34,900 nt of DNA from CAYLRY01 sp964386535 (GTDB lineage Bacteria; Chloroflexota; Dehalococcoidia; Dehalococcoidales; UBA3254): assembly GCA_964386535.1 (NCBI GenBank), contig CAYLRY010000033.1, positions 1 to 34,900 of the forward strand, in the 5' to 3' direction. The notes beneath the pieces are model-generated. The model was not told where the DNA came from and searched no databases. It saw only the letters and a program-made list of their open reading frames with translations. Shown here one piece after another: positions 1 through 7,951 of the stretch (position 1 is its first letter; each line of letters opens with the position of its first letter). Position numbers and translations under genes: made by a program.

Positions 1-1
1 G

Positions 2-865
2 ATCGTCTGCGCACTGAATCCTGAGATCTCTGACGAGTCTGAGCAGAAGTTCCAGCGGATCCCGGCCAGGCGCAAGAAAGTGCTCATCGCAGGGGGCGGA
101 ATCGCCGGGATGGAGGCTGCACTGACCTGCGCCAAACGCGGCCACCAGGTTATCCTGTGCGAGAAATCCGGAAGGCTGGGCGGTGTTCTCCGCTGCGAGG
201 ACAACGTACCGTTCAAAAAGCATTTGCATGAGTACATCGACCAGCAGACGATGCTCATATCCAGAGAGAAAATTGACGTGCGCTTGAATACCGCGGTGAC
301 CAGGAAAGTGGCGCAGGAGATGGAACCGGATGTCATTTTAGCTGCCCTGGGCTCAAAACCCCTTATCCCGGAGATACCCGGCATCAACGGCCCCCACGTT
401 ATCCACGCCGAGTCGCTCTACATATCTCCTGAAAAGGGTGGCAAACGGATCGTTATTCTGGGCGGCGGCCTGGTAGGCGCTGAACTGGCTATCTATATGG
501 GCGATCTGGGTCACAATGTTACAATTATGGAAATGTTGCCGGGACTCAATGCCGGTGATAATACACTTCAGGAACAGGCCATCGGCCTTCAGATAGAACG
601 CCTGGGCATAAAACTGGTTTTAGGCACAAAGGCTGTACAGATACATGAAACGGGCGTCCTGGGACAGGATGCTGAGGGGCAGAAATTCTTTGAAGCTGAT
701 ACCGTGGTCTGCGCTCTGGGCCGTCTCCCGCGGTGGGAGGAGGCGGAAGAGCTTCGCTTCTGTGCGCCGGAATTTCATCAGCTCGGTGACTGCCTAGCAG
801 CCAAAAATGTCTACGAGGCTACCCGCACAGCCCATCATATAGCCCTGGATCTGGGCGAGCACTAA
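2..865 (+). CDS. Old Yellow Enzyme-type NADH:flavin/Fe-S oxidoreductase, C-terminal part (5' truncated by window)
   Basis: The frame is open to the left edge, so this is the C-terminal part of a larger protein. A GTG at 80 is probably internal, because the codons before it read IVCALNPEIS, which matches the last Fe-S cysteine region (CxxNP) of the 2,4-dienoyl-CoA reductase/2-enoate reductase family. After it come an FAD-binding Rossmann motif (VLIAGGGIAGMEAA), a second nucleotide-binding motif (RIVILGGGLVGAELA) for NAD(P)H, and a terminal LGDC segment typical of the flavin-binding end. In this family electrons pass from NAD(P)H through FAD and a 4Fe-4S cluster to FMN in an N-terminal TIM barrel, which lies outside the window. 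The substrate, an enoate, dienoyl-CoA or other activated alkene, cannot be told from this half. The next gene is convergent. Confidence 0.85.
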   Translation: MVCALNPEISDESEQKFQRIPARRKKVLIAGGGIAGMEAALTCAKRGHQVILCEKSGRLGGVLRCEDNVPFKKHLHEYIDQQTMLISREKIDVRLNTAVTRKVAQEMEPDVILAALGSKPLIPEIPGINGPHVIHAESLYISPEKGGKRIVILGGGLVGAELAIYMGDLGHNVTIMEMLPGLNAGDNTLQEQAIGLQIERLGIKLVLGTKAVQIHETGVLGQDAEGQKFFEADTVVCALGRLPRWEEAEELRFCAPEFHQLGDCLAAKNVYEATRTAHHIALDLGEH

Positions 866-932
866 AAGAAGGCAAAAGGCTGCCGGTTGTTTTACCCGCT
901 GAGGTGATTGAGAGAGCCCGTTAATCCGGGCC

Positions 933-1658
933 TCAGCTTCTGCCGCAATAACAATAGTTTTCTAATCCTAAAATCCTGGCTGCGCCTGCTATCGTAATGC
1001 CGTAAAAAATGGCCGGTTTGCCCACCAAAAAATCGTTGATGGTATTGTTGACCACCGTACTGCCCGTTGCCACAATCAAATCACACCAGGTCACATGTTC
1101 CCTGGTTTTCTGCGGGCTCTGTACCGTAAGCCCGTATTTTTCCGAATTAATGTTGGCATGGTCCATATCAGTAACCTTAATCTCATAATTTTTGGCCAGC
1201 GATTCCACCAGCCGCGGCTGAAAACCTACCATGGCAATTTTGGGTTTGCCGTATTTTTCAGCCACATAGTCCACCAGCTTCAGACCGCATTCCCTGGGGT
1301 CATTGTCTTTACAGTGAATGCTCTTCTCGATTAAGCCCAGATAGCGCATCACTGCATTGAGGCTGGCAATAAAGATGGCCCTGCGGAAGTTATTGTTAAG
1401 CTCCATGTTGGCAATATCCTGAAGCCTGGCAGTATAGTTTCCAAACATATCCGTATAAGCCTGACCGAAAGCATTCCTGAATTCAGCCTGCATCATTCTT
1501 TCCCGTCCGGTAATCAGGGGATAGTCCCTGTCTTCCGGATTACCGATGGCTTCCTCCGGTGTTAACGGCCTGGCTTTAATAATGACTTCATCAGATTCCA
1601 GACCGTTCTCTTTCATGTACTTTAAAAGTTGTTCTTTTAGTATTTTATAAACCTGCAT
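933..1658 (-). CDS. DUF364 (putative heavy-metal chelation) family protein
   Basis: The 241-aa protein has an N-terminal DUF4213-like part and a C-terminal Rossmann-like DUF364 part: IAMVGFQPRLVESLA near 140-155, a VTDMDHANIN stretch, CDLIVATGSTVVNNT near 190-205, and the family-typical GKPAIFYGITIAGAA near 213-227. DUF364 proteins are annotated as putative heavy-metal chelation proteins on structural grounds; the function is unproven. It ends in a Cys-rich tail (NYCYCGRS). The ATG at 1658 has a GGAG ribosome site. It lies 133 nt downstream of, and on the same strand as, an ABC importer, so it probably serves the transported ligand, for example a metal or metal chelate, but this is inference. 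Confidence 0.75.
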   Translation of the reverse strand: MQVYKILKEQLLKYMKENGLESDEVIIKARPLTPEEAIGNPEDRDYPLITGRERMMQAEFRNAFGQAYTDMFGNYTARLQDIANMELNNNFRRAIFIASLNAVMRYLGLIEKSIHCKDNDPRECGLKLVDYVAEKYGKPKIAMVGFQPRLVESLAKNYEIKVTDMDHANINSEKYGLTVQSPQKTREHVTWCDLIVATGSTVVNNTINDFLVGKPAIFYGITIAGAARILGLENYCYCGRS

Positions 1659-1791
1659 TCACTGTCTCCTTCCAGATTTTCCTTCCCGGCTTTGCGGTTC
1701 ATAATTAAATATCCTGCGCCTATTTTAAAAAAACGCTGACGGCAGGCCGGCCTTTATCAGTTGGATTTTTATTATTTGTGAATTTTCCAGG

Positions 1792-2850
1792 TTAAGTCCT
1801 GTTATTTTCAAATACGCGGATCCTTCTCATTCTTAAAATAATGTGAACCTCCTGGTTTATCTTCAGATTCATTTCCTCGAATAAATGCCCCGGTACTTCC
1901 GATACCAGTTTAAGGTCACCCACTCTCAGATGAATTCTTACAGTTTCATTACGATGATTGATGCCCGTTACGGCGGCCATAAAACTATTCACTCCTGGCC
2001 CGCGGGGCTTGCTCTCAGAGACATAGATATGCCGGGGCAGGATGGCTATCTTGTGTACTGTGTTTCCGTCATGGGGCACATTGATTTTCAGACCTCCACA
2101 GCCGACCTCCATGACCCCCTGTCCGGTGCTCCGGCAGTAATCGCAATCCAGGATATTGGGCGCTCCGATGAAATCAGAAACCTTTTCATTACAGGGAGAA
2201 AACAACAGCTTCTCCGGTTCATCTATCTGCTGAACTGTGCCGTCCAGGATCACCGCCATCCTGTCAGCCATACTAACCGCCTCCATCAAATCATGGGTGA
2301 CATAGACAGCGGTAATACCCAGGCGGCGCTGTATCTGTTTCAGTTCACCTCTTAAATAGTTGGCTGTTTGCGCATCCAGGCTGGACATGGGTTCATCCAG
2401 CAGTAATACTTCAGGTGAGGATGCCAGAGCTCTGGCCAGGGCCACCCTTTGTTTTTCTCCGCCGCTGAGATGTCCGGGATAGCGCGCAGCCAGATGACTG
2501 ATACTCATCATTTTTAGCAGCTCGACTACCCTTTCTTCCATCTTTGGCTGCGGCCACTTTTTCACCTTCAGGCTGTAGGCAATATTAGCTGTAACATCCA
2601 GGTGAGGGAACAGAACCAGATTTTGAAAGAGGTAGCCGATGCCTCTCCTGCTGGCCGGTATGTGGTCTACAGGTGCCCCGTTAATAATCACTTGTCCCCT
2701 GTACTCAACCAGCCCGGCAATCACATTGAGCAAGGTGCTTTTCCCGGAGCCGTTGGGTCCCAGGAGTACCAGGAATTCCTTGTCCCTGATCTCCAGGTCA
2801 ACATTGCGGCAGGCAAAGTTGCTAATATTTTTAACTACTATGGACGGCAT
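1792..2850 (-). CDS. ABC importer ATP-binding protein with C-terminal TOBE-like domain
   Basis: The 352-aa ATPase has Walker A GPNGSGKST at 31-39, a Q-loop (YLFQN), the signature LSGGEKQR, Walker B VLLLDEP, and a switch histidine in YVTHD. After about residue 230 a C-terminal extension ends in a TOBE-like beta segment (VTGINHRNETVRIHLRVG and IRVFE), as in ModC/CysA/PotA-type importers. The plain nitrate/taurine ATPases usually paired with this kind of binding protein lack that extension, so the pairing is a little unusual. A CDYC motif and a CGG sit in the linker before the TOBE part. The start at 2850 overlaps the permease by 20 nt, which suggests translational coupling. The substrate is not determined. 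Confidence 0.88.
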   Translation of the reverse strand: MPSIVVKNISNFACRNVDLEIRDKEFLVLLGPNGSGKSTLLNVIAGLVEYRGQVIINGAPVDHIPASRRGIGYLFQNLVLFPHLDVTANIAYSLKVKKWPQPKMEERVVELLKMMSISHLAARYPGHLSGGEKQRVALARALASSPEVLLLDEPMSSLDAQTANYLRGELKQIQRRLGITAVYVTHDLMEAVSMADRMAVILDGTVQQIDEPEKLLFSPCNEKVSDFIGAPNILDCDYCRSTGQGVMEVGCGGLKINVPHDGNTVHKIAILPRHIYVSESKPRGPGVNSFMAAVTGINHRNETVRIHLRVGDLKLVSEVPGHLFEEMNLKINQEVHIILRMRRIRVFENNRT

Positions 2851-3613
2851 GTTGCCTCCATCTGGCAGTCATTTTTATTTCCAGGTATTCAAAAAACTTC
2901 TCAAAGATCAGACACATCACAGCCAGAACTATCAGGCAGACAATGATAATATCAATACGGATCAGGCTCTCTGCTTTCATTAATAAGGCCCCTATTCCGG
3001 TAGGGATAGCCACCATCTCGGCGGCAATGATCACCCGCCAGGCCATGCCGGCTTCCAATCTTAAACCTGTAAAGATGTTGGGCAGGGCCAGCGGCATAAC
3101 CACGGTAAAAAGTATTTTCATATCCGGAGCACCCAGGCTCCTGGCTGCCCTGATGTAGTCCGGTTCAACATTGCGGATGCCGGTCACCGTGTTGTAAAGT
3201 ACCGGGAAGAAAGAGCAGATGAAGATTAAAGTGATGGGCAGCATCTCATTAATCCCGATCCATAACATCAGCAGCGGGATCCAGCCAAGAGTAGGAATGG
3301 GATAAAAGAGACTGATCAGCGGGTGCAGGGCTGTGCCGGCGATCCTGTTCCATCCCATGAGGGTACCGATGGTAATCCCCGCGATAGACCCGGCTGTGAA
3401 CCCGATCAGCACTCTGATCAGGCTGCTGAGGAAATTCTCTCCCAGCACTCCGCTGATACTCAGGTGGTAGAATTCCGCTATGACCTCGGAAAACGGAGGC
3501 AGAAAATGACCTGGAAGTACCCCCAATCTGGCTACCAGTTCCCAGAGTGCCAGAAAGATGACTACCGGCACCAGCCCCCACCCTGGTTTAAGCCGCCTGA
3601 GAAAAGCCATCAT
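2831..3613 (-). CDS. ABC importer permease, SsuC/TauC-like (BPD_transp_1)
   Basis: The 260-aa protein has about six hydrophobic segments, starting with VPVVIFLALWELVARLG. The cytoplasmic EAA-type loop that docks to the ATPase reads ARSLGAPDMKILFTVVMPLA near 155-175. Length and topology match the permeases of the nitrate/sulfonate/taurine family. Its ATG overlaps the stop of the binding-protein gene by 4 nt (ATGA), and its own 3' end overlaps the ATPase, so the three genes are one translationally coupled unit. It should form a homodimeric channel in the cytoplasmic membrane. Confidence 0.9.
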   Translation of the reverse strand: MMAFLRRLKPGWGLVPVVIFLALWELVARLGVLPGHFLPPFSEVIAEFYHLSISGVLGENFLSSLIRVLIGFTAGSIAGITIGTLMGWNRIAGTALHPLISLFYPIPTLGWIPLLMLWIGINEMLPITLIFICSFFPVLYNTVTGIRNVEPDYIRAARSLGAPDMKILFTVVMPLALPNIFTGLRLEAGMAWRVIIAAEMVAIPTGIGALLMKAESLIRIDIIIVCLIVLAVMCLIFEKFFEYLEIKMTARWRQHAVHSS

Positions 3614-4617
3614 TTAAGAAACCTTAAGTCCAGGATTTTTTCGGCCGGGAAACCGGCCTTAATATAGCCCAGAGATGCCATGTAATCTATGGTTTCCTGT
3701 ACCATAGCCGGATCAATTCCAACGGCATATTCCAGTCTTTCCATGGAACGCAGCATGATTTCAGAGGTAATCTGTAACTGTTTGGCTGTTTCCGCCACTT
3801 CTACCGGGAAAACCTGGTCTCCAGTAGACTGGATCTGTCTGGCCATGATTTCAGCAGCTTCACCAGGGTTATTATGAGCCCAGACGGTAGCCTTCCGGGA
3901 TATTTCTACCAGCTTTTTTACTGTTTCAGGGTTCTCGTTCAGCAATTCCTCTTTGACAATAAGCACGCTTCCCTGCATATCCGGCCAGATGTCTCTGGCG
4001 GTCAGCAGCATCTGAAAACCGCAGTCCTCCGCCATGGTCGCCCATTGCTCCGGCATCAGAGCAGCGTCCAGTTTCCCCGCCTGTATGGCCAGTAGCTGTT
4101 TGGGAGGGTTCATCTGCTGTATATTCTTGGCCACTGTGGCCCTATCCATTCCATATTTATCGACCATTTTTTGCAGTGCCACATCAGCCGCAGAGCCGGT
4201 TTGCACGCACCCGATGCGAATGCCCGGTTTGGCCAGGTCCTGCACATTTTTGATCTTATCCGGATTTACCGCCAGGCCATAACCGTATTTATGTGTACCG
4301 GCCACCACCTTCAGCGGCACGCCGGCATTGGCATAGGCGCTGATAGCCGGCACCAGGCAAATATAAGCCGTCTGGATATCCCCGCGGGCTAAAGCTGCTG
4401 CCAGGGCTGTGCCGGTGACATAGCTCTCATAAGCTGCCAGGTTCAGGCCAGCCTCCGCAAAATAGCCTTTATCCCGGGCAATATACGCACAGGCAGCATG
4501 GTCGGTAAATTCAACAGCCATACCGATGGGCTTTTCTGTCTTCTGCTCCTGAGAACAACTGCTGGTTATGGGGATAACTATCACCAGCAATAATACCAGG
4601 ACTAAAAGTTTTTTCAT
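3610..4617 (-). CDS. ABC transporter substrate-binding lipoprotein, NMT1/THI5-like (SsuA/TauA superfamily)
   Basis: The 335-aa protein opens with a lipoprotein signal: MKK, a hydrophobic run, and lipobox TSSC with Cys21 as the likely lipidated residue. The mature part has the NMT1/SsuA-like pattern: YIARDKGYFAEAGL near 46-59, ALARGDIQTAY near 75, GIRIGCVQTGSAADVAL near 132-148, and LLAIQAGKLDAALMPEQWA. This superfamily binds sulfonates, nitrate, riboflavin or thiamin precursors, so the ligand cannot be called from sequence alone. It is the first gene of the transport operon. Its transcript appears to start near 4928, with a long structured leader and an attenuator-like terminator. Confidence 0.85.
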   Translation of the reverse strand: MKKLLVLVLLLVIVIPITSSCSQEQKTEKPIGMAVEFTDHAACAYIARDKGYFAEAGLNLAAYESYVTGTALAAALARGDIQTAYICLVPAISAYANAGVPLKVVAGTHKYGYGLAVNPDKIKNVQDLAKPGIRIGCVQTGSAADVALQKMVDKYGMDRATVAKNIQQMNPPKQLLAIQAGKLDAALMPEQWATMAEDCGFQMLLTARDIWPDMQGSVLIVKEELLNENPETVKKLVEISRKATVWAHNNPGEAAEIMARQIQSTGDQVFPVEVAETAKQLQITSEIMLRSMERLEYAVGIDPAMVQETIDYMASLGYIKAGFPAEKILDLRFLK

Positions 4618-4756
4618 GATAAATTTCCTCTCATTTTACGCTCTTGCTATAGTTATAAGCCTGAATATTTGGCAAACTTACACAGGGGTGCATCAATCAC
4701 CTGGATCTAACTAAGATGAAGCTAACCGAAAGAGAGAACTCCGGAAAGAGTCTCCT

Positions 4757-4801
4757 TAAAATAAAAAAATAGCGCCTTTTTTTTCAATAAGGGCGCTATT
4801 T
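4757..4801 (-). terminator. Intrinsic terminator in the leader of the ABC importer operon (attenuator candidate)
   Basis: A perfect 10-bp stem (4767-4776 with 4792-4801, AAATAGCGCC/GGCGCTATTT) with a 15-nt loop is followed on the minus strand by seven U and an AUUUU tail. The plus strand lacks a matching T-run, so it works on minus-strand transcription. It lies between the promoter at 4935-4964 and the lipoprotein start at 4617, about 140 nt before the ATG, where a regulated attenuator would be. Confidence 0.8.
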
Positions 4802-4928
4802 CATAGAAAATATCATGTTCTCTCCTTTTCCACCCGGGAAACATGGCCGTTTCCAGCCATGCCGTTGAGACTTTCATCTACCGGCTGTCCACCATCGATC
4901 TCTCATTAGGTAAGACAGCTTTGGAGTT
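4802..4928 (-). promoter_or_regulatory. Structured 5' leader, possible riboswitch of unidentified class
   Basis: Read on the minus strand, the leader can form a first hairpin (4914-4919 with 4884-4889, GCTGTC/GACAGC) and a second (4882-4885 with 4861-4864). Their loops hold TGAGA (4901-4905) and TCTCA (4866-4870), which could make a 5-bp loop-loop contact. The two stems share two bases, so they would have to trim. A third stem CATGGC/GCCATG (4856-4861 with 4842-4847) excludes an alternative GGAAAC/GTTTCC stem (4849-4854 with 4837-4842). A terminator follows directly. I could not match it to TPP, Moco, cobalamin, lysine or c-di-GMP riboswitch sequence signatures as I remember them. Confidence 0.45.
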
Positions 4929-4934
4929 GATTAT

Positions 4935-4964
4935 ATGGTAACATAACCCGTTAATATGTGTCAA
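4935..4964 (-). promoter_or_regulatory. SigA-type promoter for the ABC importer operon
   Basis: On the minus strand a perfect -35 TTGACA (4959-4964) is separated by 18 nt from a -10 TACCAT (4935-4940). Transcription would start near 4928, giving a leader of about 310 nt before the lipoprotein ATG. Confidence 0.6.
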
Positions 4965-5040
4965 AAGAACAAGTGTTGATTTTCCAGTTTCCATACTACA
5001 TAATTAGCCTGTCATTTTATGTATCAACAGGGAGGCAAGC

Positions 5041-5325
5041 ATGATTGTCTCGCATGTATCGCTTAAGAACTGGCGCAATTTCAGAACAGCAGATATTGAA
5101 CTGGGCAACCGGGCTTTTCTGGTTAGCACCAACGCCTCAGGAAAATCCAATTTTTTAGATGTTTTTAGATTTTTACGGGATATTACTTCATGTTTTGAAT
5201 CCGTCAGGTATTTGCATATTGTTACCCAGGCTGTTATAAACCCTGAGGGTTTTGTGGGAACATTGAAAAATACCGGGACCCTGTTCGAGCTTCTCATAAC
5301 TCGCCAGGTCCCGGTAGAGCCATAA
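5041..5325 (+). pseudogene. Truncated AAA/RecF-like predicted ATPase (N-terminal remnant)
   Basis: The first ~50 codons look like the start of a predicted ATPase of the COG4637/AAA_21 type: an N-terminal beta strand with LKNWRNF, then a P-loop region STNASGKSNFLDVFRFLRDI. These proteins are normally about 350-430 aa. Here resemblance stops near 5190 and the frame ends after 94 codons without Walker B or signature motifs. The first P-loop residues are STNA, where the family usually has GPNA or GxNG. A good GGGAGG ribosome site precedes the ATG, so the 5' end was kept while the rest was lost. What follows 5190 I do not recognise. Confidence 0.6.
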
Positions 5326-5430
5326 AAGCCCCGGGGAAATTCGACCCCGTAATGGAAACTGCTGAAAAGTGAAACCAGTAATACAGAACAGCACATTACA
5401 CATAATTTATTAATTAGTCAGGAGGTTTAC

Positions 5431-6723
5431 ATGAGTGCTTTCGATAACTGGCCGTTGCCTTATACCAAACCGGAAGATGTGGGAGTATCCTCTTCCCGCC
5501 TGGCTCGAATCCGTCCTGCGATGCAAAAATACATTGATCAGGGCAAAATTCCCAATGTCGTAACTCTGATAGCAAGAGAGGGAAAAATCATCCACCTTGA
5601 GGCTCAGGGCTATCTTGACCTGGAAAGCCGTAAAACTGCGGCTGAGGATTCTATTTTCCGGCTTTATTCTAACAGCAAGCCGATTACCGGGGTGGCGATA
5701 ATGATTCTTTATGAAGAAGGGCTCCTGGAACTGGATGACCCTGTCTCCAGGTATATTCCGGCTTTCAAAAATCCGCTCGTCATAGCTCCCCCTGATTCGT
5801 CAGCAGAGCCGGCAGGGCCTGGTTTTCAAGTCCCATTAGTCCCGGCAAAGCGAGAAATCACTATTCGTGATTGCCTGCGTAATACTACCGGTCTGGCAAC
5901 CCCCGCCCGCACGCCAGCTTCACTGGTACCTCAATATGCCGGGGAGATTGCTGAGTCCGGTTGGAATTTGCTGGAGAGCCTGGATGCTCCCCCACGTATA
6001 AGTTATCTGGAAAGGGTGGAGGCTCATGCCCGAATCCCCTTGAATTTTGAGCCGGGCACTGATTTTGTATATCATGTTGGCTATCCGGTGATAGGCGTCA
6101 TTATTGAAAAAATTACTAACCGTCCGCTGGATGAATTCTACAGGGAGCGTATTTTCGAGCCATTGGGCATGAAGGACACCTCATTTTATCTGGATACAGC
6201 TAGAGCAGGACGGTTTTCAAATTGCTACCGTCCCAGTAAAAAAAGCGGTAAATGGGAAATGGCAATATATGATAAAGGGGAAACCAGTGAAAAGGTTAAA
6301 GGGCCAAAAGTCTGCTTTGGCCCAGGCGGTGATATGGGAGGAGTGCTTTCTACCATAGGAGATTATGCCCGTTTTGCCCAGATGCTGTTGAATAAGGGCG
6401 AGCTTGAGGGGGTGCGGATTCTTGGCCGGAAATCTGTTGAGCTGATGACCTCGAATCACACCGGTGGCATCCCTATCCCGATGAACGGTTCAGGCTTTGG
6501 CTTTGGGCTGGGTGTAGGTGTTTATCTGGGAGGCAGCCCCCGTCCCGTGATGCGCTCCGCTGGCACATTTGGGTGGGGTGGTGCTGCCGGAACCAGCTTC
6601 TTTGTGGACCCCAGGGAGAAATTGATAGCTATTTGTTTTACCCAGATGTTCAATCACAGAATGATGCCTGGGAATAACTATCAGGAAGATTTCGAAAAGC
6701 TGGTCTACCAGGCCTTGTTGTAG
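5431..6723 (+). CDS. Serine hydrolase of the class C beta-lactamase/EstB family
   Basis: The 430-aa protein carries the SxxK catalytic motif as SNSK (Ser80-Lys83) in FRLYSNSKPITGVAIM, a Tyr motif near residue 214 in FVYHVGYPVIGVIIE, and a C-terminal GGAAGTSFFVDP segment that stands where the KTG/HxG strand lies in this family. No signal peptide is seen, so it is probably cytoplasmic, as are many esterase/transesterase members such as EstB. Known activities include ester hydrolysis and acyl transfer on small molecules; beta-lactam resistance is unlikely. A strong AGGAGG site 7 nt before the ATG fixes the start. It stands alone, after a truncated ATPase gene and before a 450-nt gap. Confidence 0.88.
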   Translation: MSAFDNWPLPYTKPEDVGVSSSRLARIRPAMQKYIDQGKIPNVVTLIAREGKIIHLEAQGYLDLESRKTAAEDSIFRLYSNSKPITGVAIMILYEEGLLELDDPVSRYIPAFKNPLVIAPPDSSAEPAGPGFQVPLVPAKREITIRDCLRNTTGLATPARTPASLVPQYAGEIAESGWNLLESLDAPPRISYLERVEAHARIPLNFEPGTDFVYHVGYPVIGVIIEKITNRPLDEFYRERIFEPLGMKDTSFYLDTARAGRFSNCYRPSKKSGKWEMAIYDKGETSEKVKGPKVCFGPGGDMGGVLSTIGDYARFAQMLLNKGELEGVRILGRKSVELMTSNHTGGIPIPMNGSGFGFGLGVGVYLGGSPRPVMRSAGTFGWGGAAGTSFFVDPREKLIAICFTQMFNHRMMPGNNYQEDFEKLVYQALL

Positions 6724-7174
6724 GCGTTTCGTAATATATAACCGTAATTAATCAAGCCGGTTTTTCGCCATCAAACTGGGCTAAACGGTCCTGCGCTTAT
6801 TACCAAAAAGGCGCAGTAAGCATCTTGTCTGTTTGAGAATATCTGATGGTGGATTCTGGCCCCGGCGGCTCCATTGATATCTATGTCCAGCGCCATTTAC
6901 CTGATTCCACAAAAATGCCCAACTGGCTGCCGGCTCCAGCCGGCGGCAGCTTCCGGTTGACGTTCCGTCTATATTGGCCTCAGGAGCCGGTGATAAATAA
7001 GTCCCGGATACCTCCGGCGATATAAAAGGTAAAATAGGGGATATCCATTCGCTACGGGATAAACACTGTGAAACGTTCCGGTACGCCATTCCGGGCCTGT
7101 CTTATAACCGCGGCGAAACAGGAATTGCTTTATTTGCCGCGTCGGAATCGCTTTATATTTTCTCCGTTGTAACG
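6724..7174. other. Intergenic stretch without recognised gene
   Basis: This 450-nt gap separates the hydrolase and the convergent SDR gene. A 102-codon minus frame (6781-7089) exists but resembles nothing I know and lacks a clear ribosome site. There is an imperfect GC-rich hairpin near 6928-6953 and a 13-bp direct repeat, GGAATYGCTTTAT, at 7121-7133 and 7144-7156. I see no RNA gene or terminator with a T-run. Confidence 0.4.
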
Positions 7175-7951
7175 TTATCTGGTTATATAACCTCCGTCAA
7201 TTACCAGTTCAGACCCGGTAATGAACTTAGATTCGTTTGAGGCCAGAAATAAAACGCCATAGGCCACATCCTGCGGCTCGCCAAAATGCCCCAGCGGAAT
7301 GTTCCTGAGAAATTCACGGTTGAATTCTTCCTGTCCCTGCGGCGATTTTTTCCCAACCTCATCCAGCATCGGCGTCCATATCCAGCCGGGATGTATGGAG
7401 TTGACCCGTATATTATCTTTGGCGTAGCAGAGGGCGTCAGACTTGGTCATCAGTCTCACTGCCCCCTTGGCGGCATGATATAAGAACGGCGGCGGATTAT
7501 CGATGCCGCCCACAATTCCATAAACCGATGAAATGTTGACGATGCTGCCTCCATGCGTTTTCATTAAAGGGATGACGTGCTTGGTGCACAGAAAGACGCC
7601 TTTGGCATCCACTCCCAGTACCTGTTCCCATTCGGCGATAGTTATTTCGTGGGTGGGTTTCAGAGGACCACTGATCCCTGCGTTGTTAACCAGGATATCT
7701 ATCCTGCCGAATTGATGGCCAACTTCTTCACAAACCCGGCTCACTTCTCCCTCGTCAGCCACGTTCATATGATAATAACGCGCCCAGCCGCCGCTGCTGA
7801 CAATCTCATTTGCCGTCTCTGCGCCTTTTAAATCCTGTATGTCCGTGACAATTACACGGGCACCTTCCCGGGCAAGGAGAAGGCAGGTTTCCTTTCCCAA
7901 CCCGGCTGCGCCTCCGGTCACCATAGCTATTTTATCCTGGACTCTTCCCAT
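7175..7951 (-). CDS. Short-chain dehydrogenase/reductase (classical SDR)
   Basis: The 258-aa length is standard for a classical SDR. The cofactor loop is TGGAAGLG (12-19), NNAG is at 89-92, and the catalytic set is Ser141/142 with Tyr158 and Lys162 (YHAAK). The Asp at 37 after the second strand (VIVTD) favours NAD over NADP. After the active site come NSIHPGWIWTPM and the terminal substrate-side segment ending SELVIDGGYIT. It oxidises or reduces a secondary alcohol/ketone; overall it resembles cyclopentanol- or hydroxysteroid-type dehydrogenases, but the substrate is open. A GGGGG ribosome site lies before the ATG. It faces away from the cupin-like gene, across a 450-nt gap with GC-rich palindromes. 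Confidence 0.9.
   Translation of the reverse strand: MGRVQDKIAMVTGGAAGLGKETCLLLAREGARVIVTDIQDLKGAETANEIVSSGGWARYYHMNVADEGEVSRVCEEVGHQFGRIDILVNNAGISGPLKPTHEITIAEWEQVLGVDAKGVFLCTKHVIPLMKTHGGSIVNISSVYGIVGGIDNPPPFLYHAAKGAVRLMTKSDALCYAKDNIRVNSIHPGWIWTPMLDEVGKKSPQGQEEFNREFLRNIPLGHFGEPQDVAYGVLFLASNESKFITGSELVIDGGYITR

Noticed and set aside
899..936. Terminator between the first two convergent genes
   Set aside because: CTGAG/CTCAG and GCCCG/CGGGC stems exist, but neither strand has a T-run, so only a weak hairpin is supported.
4618..4756. TPP riboswitch before the NMT1-like gene
   Set aside because: The CTGAGA and ACCTGATCTGG core sequences are missing; only a loosely similar ACCTGGATC occurs on the opposite strand.
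5004..5396. 130-codon minus-strand open frame opposite the truncated ATPase
   Set aside because: It runs antisense to the readable ATPase remnant and shows no known motif.
6781..7089. 102-codon minus-strand open frame
   Set aside because: No ribosome site, no family resemblance, and composition unlike neighbouring proteins; treated as chance.
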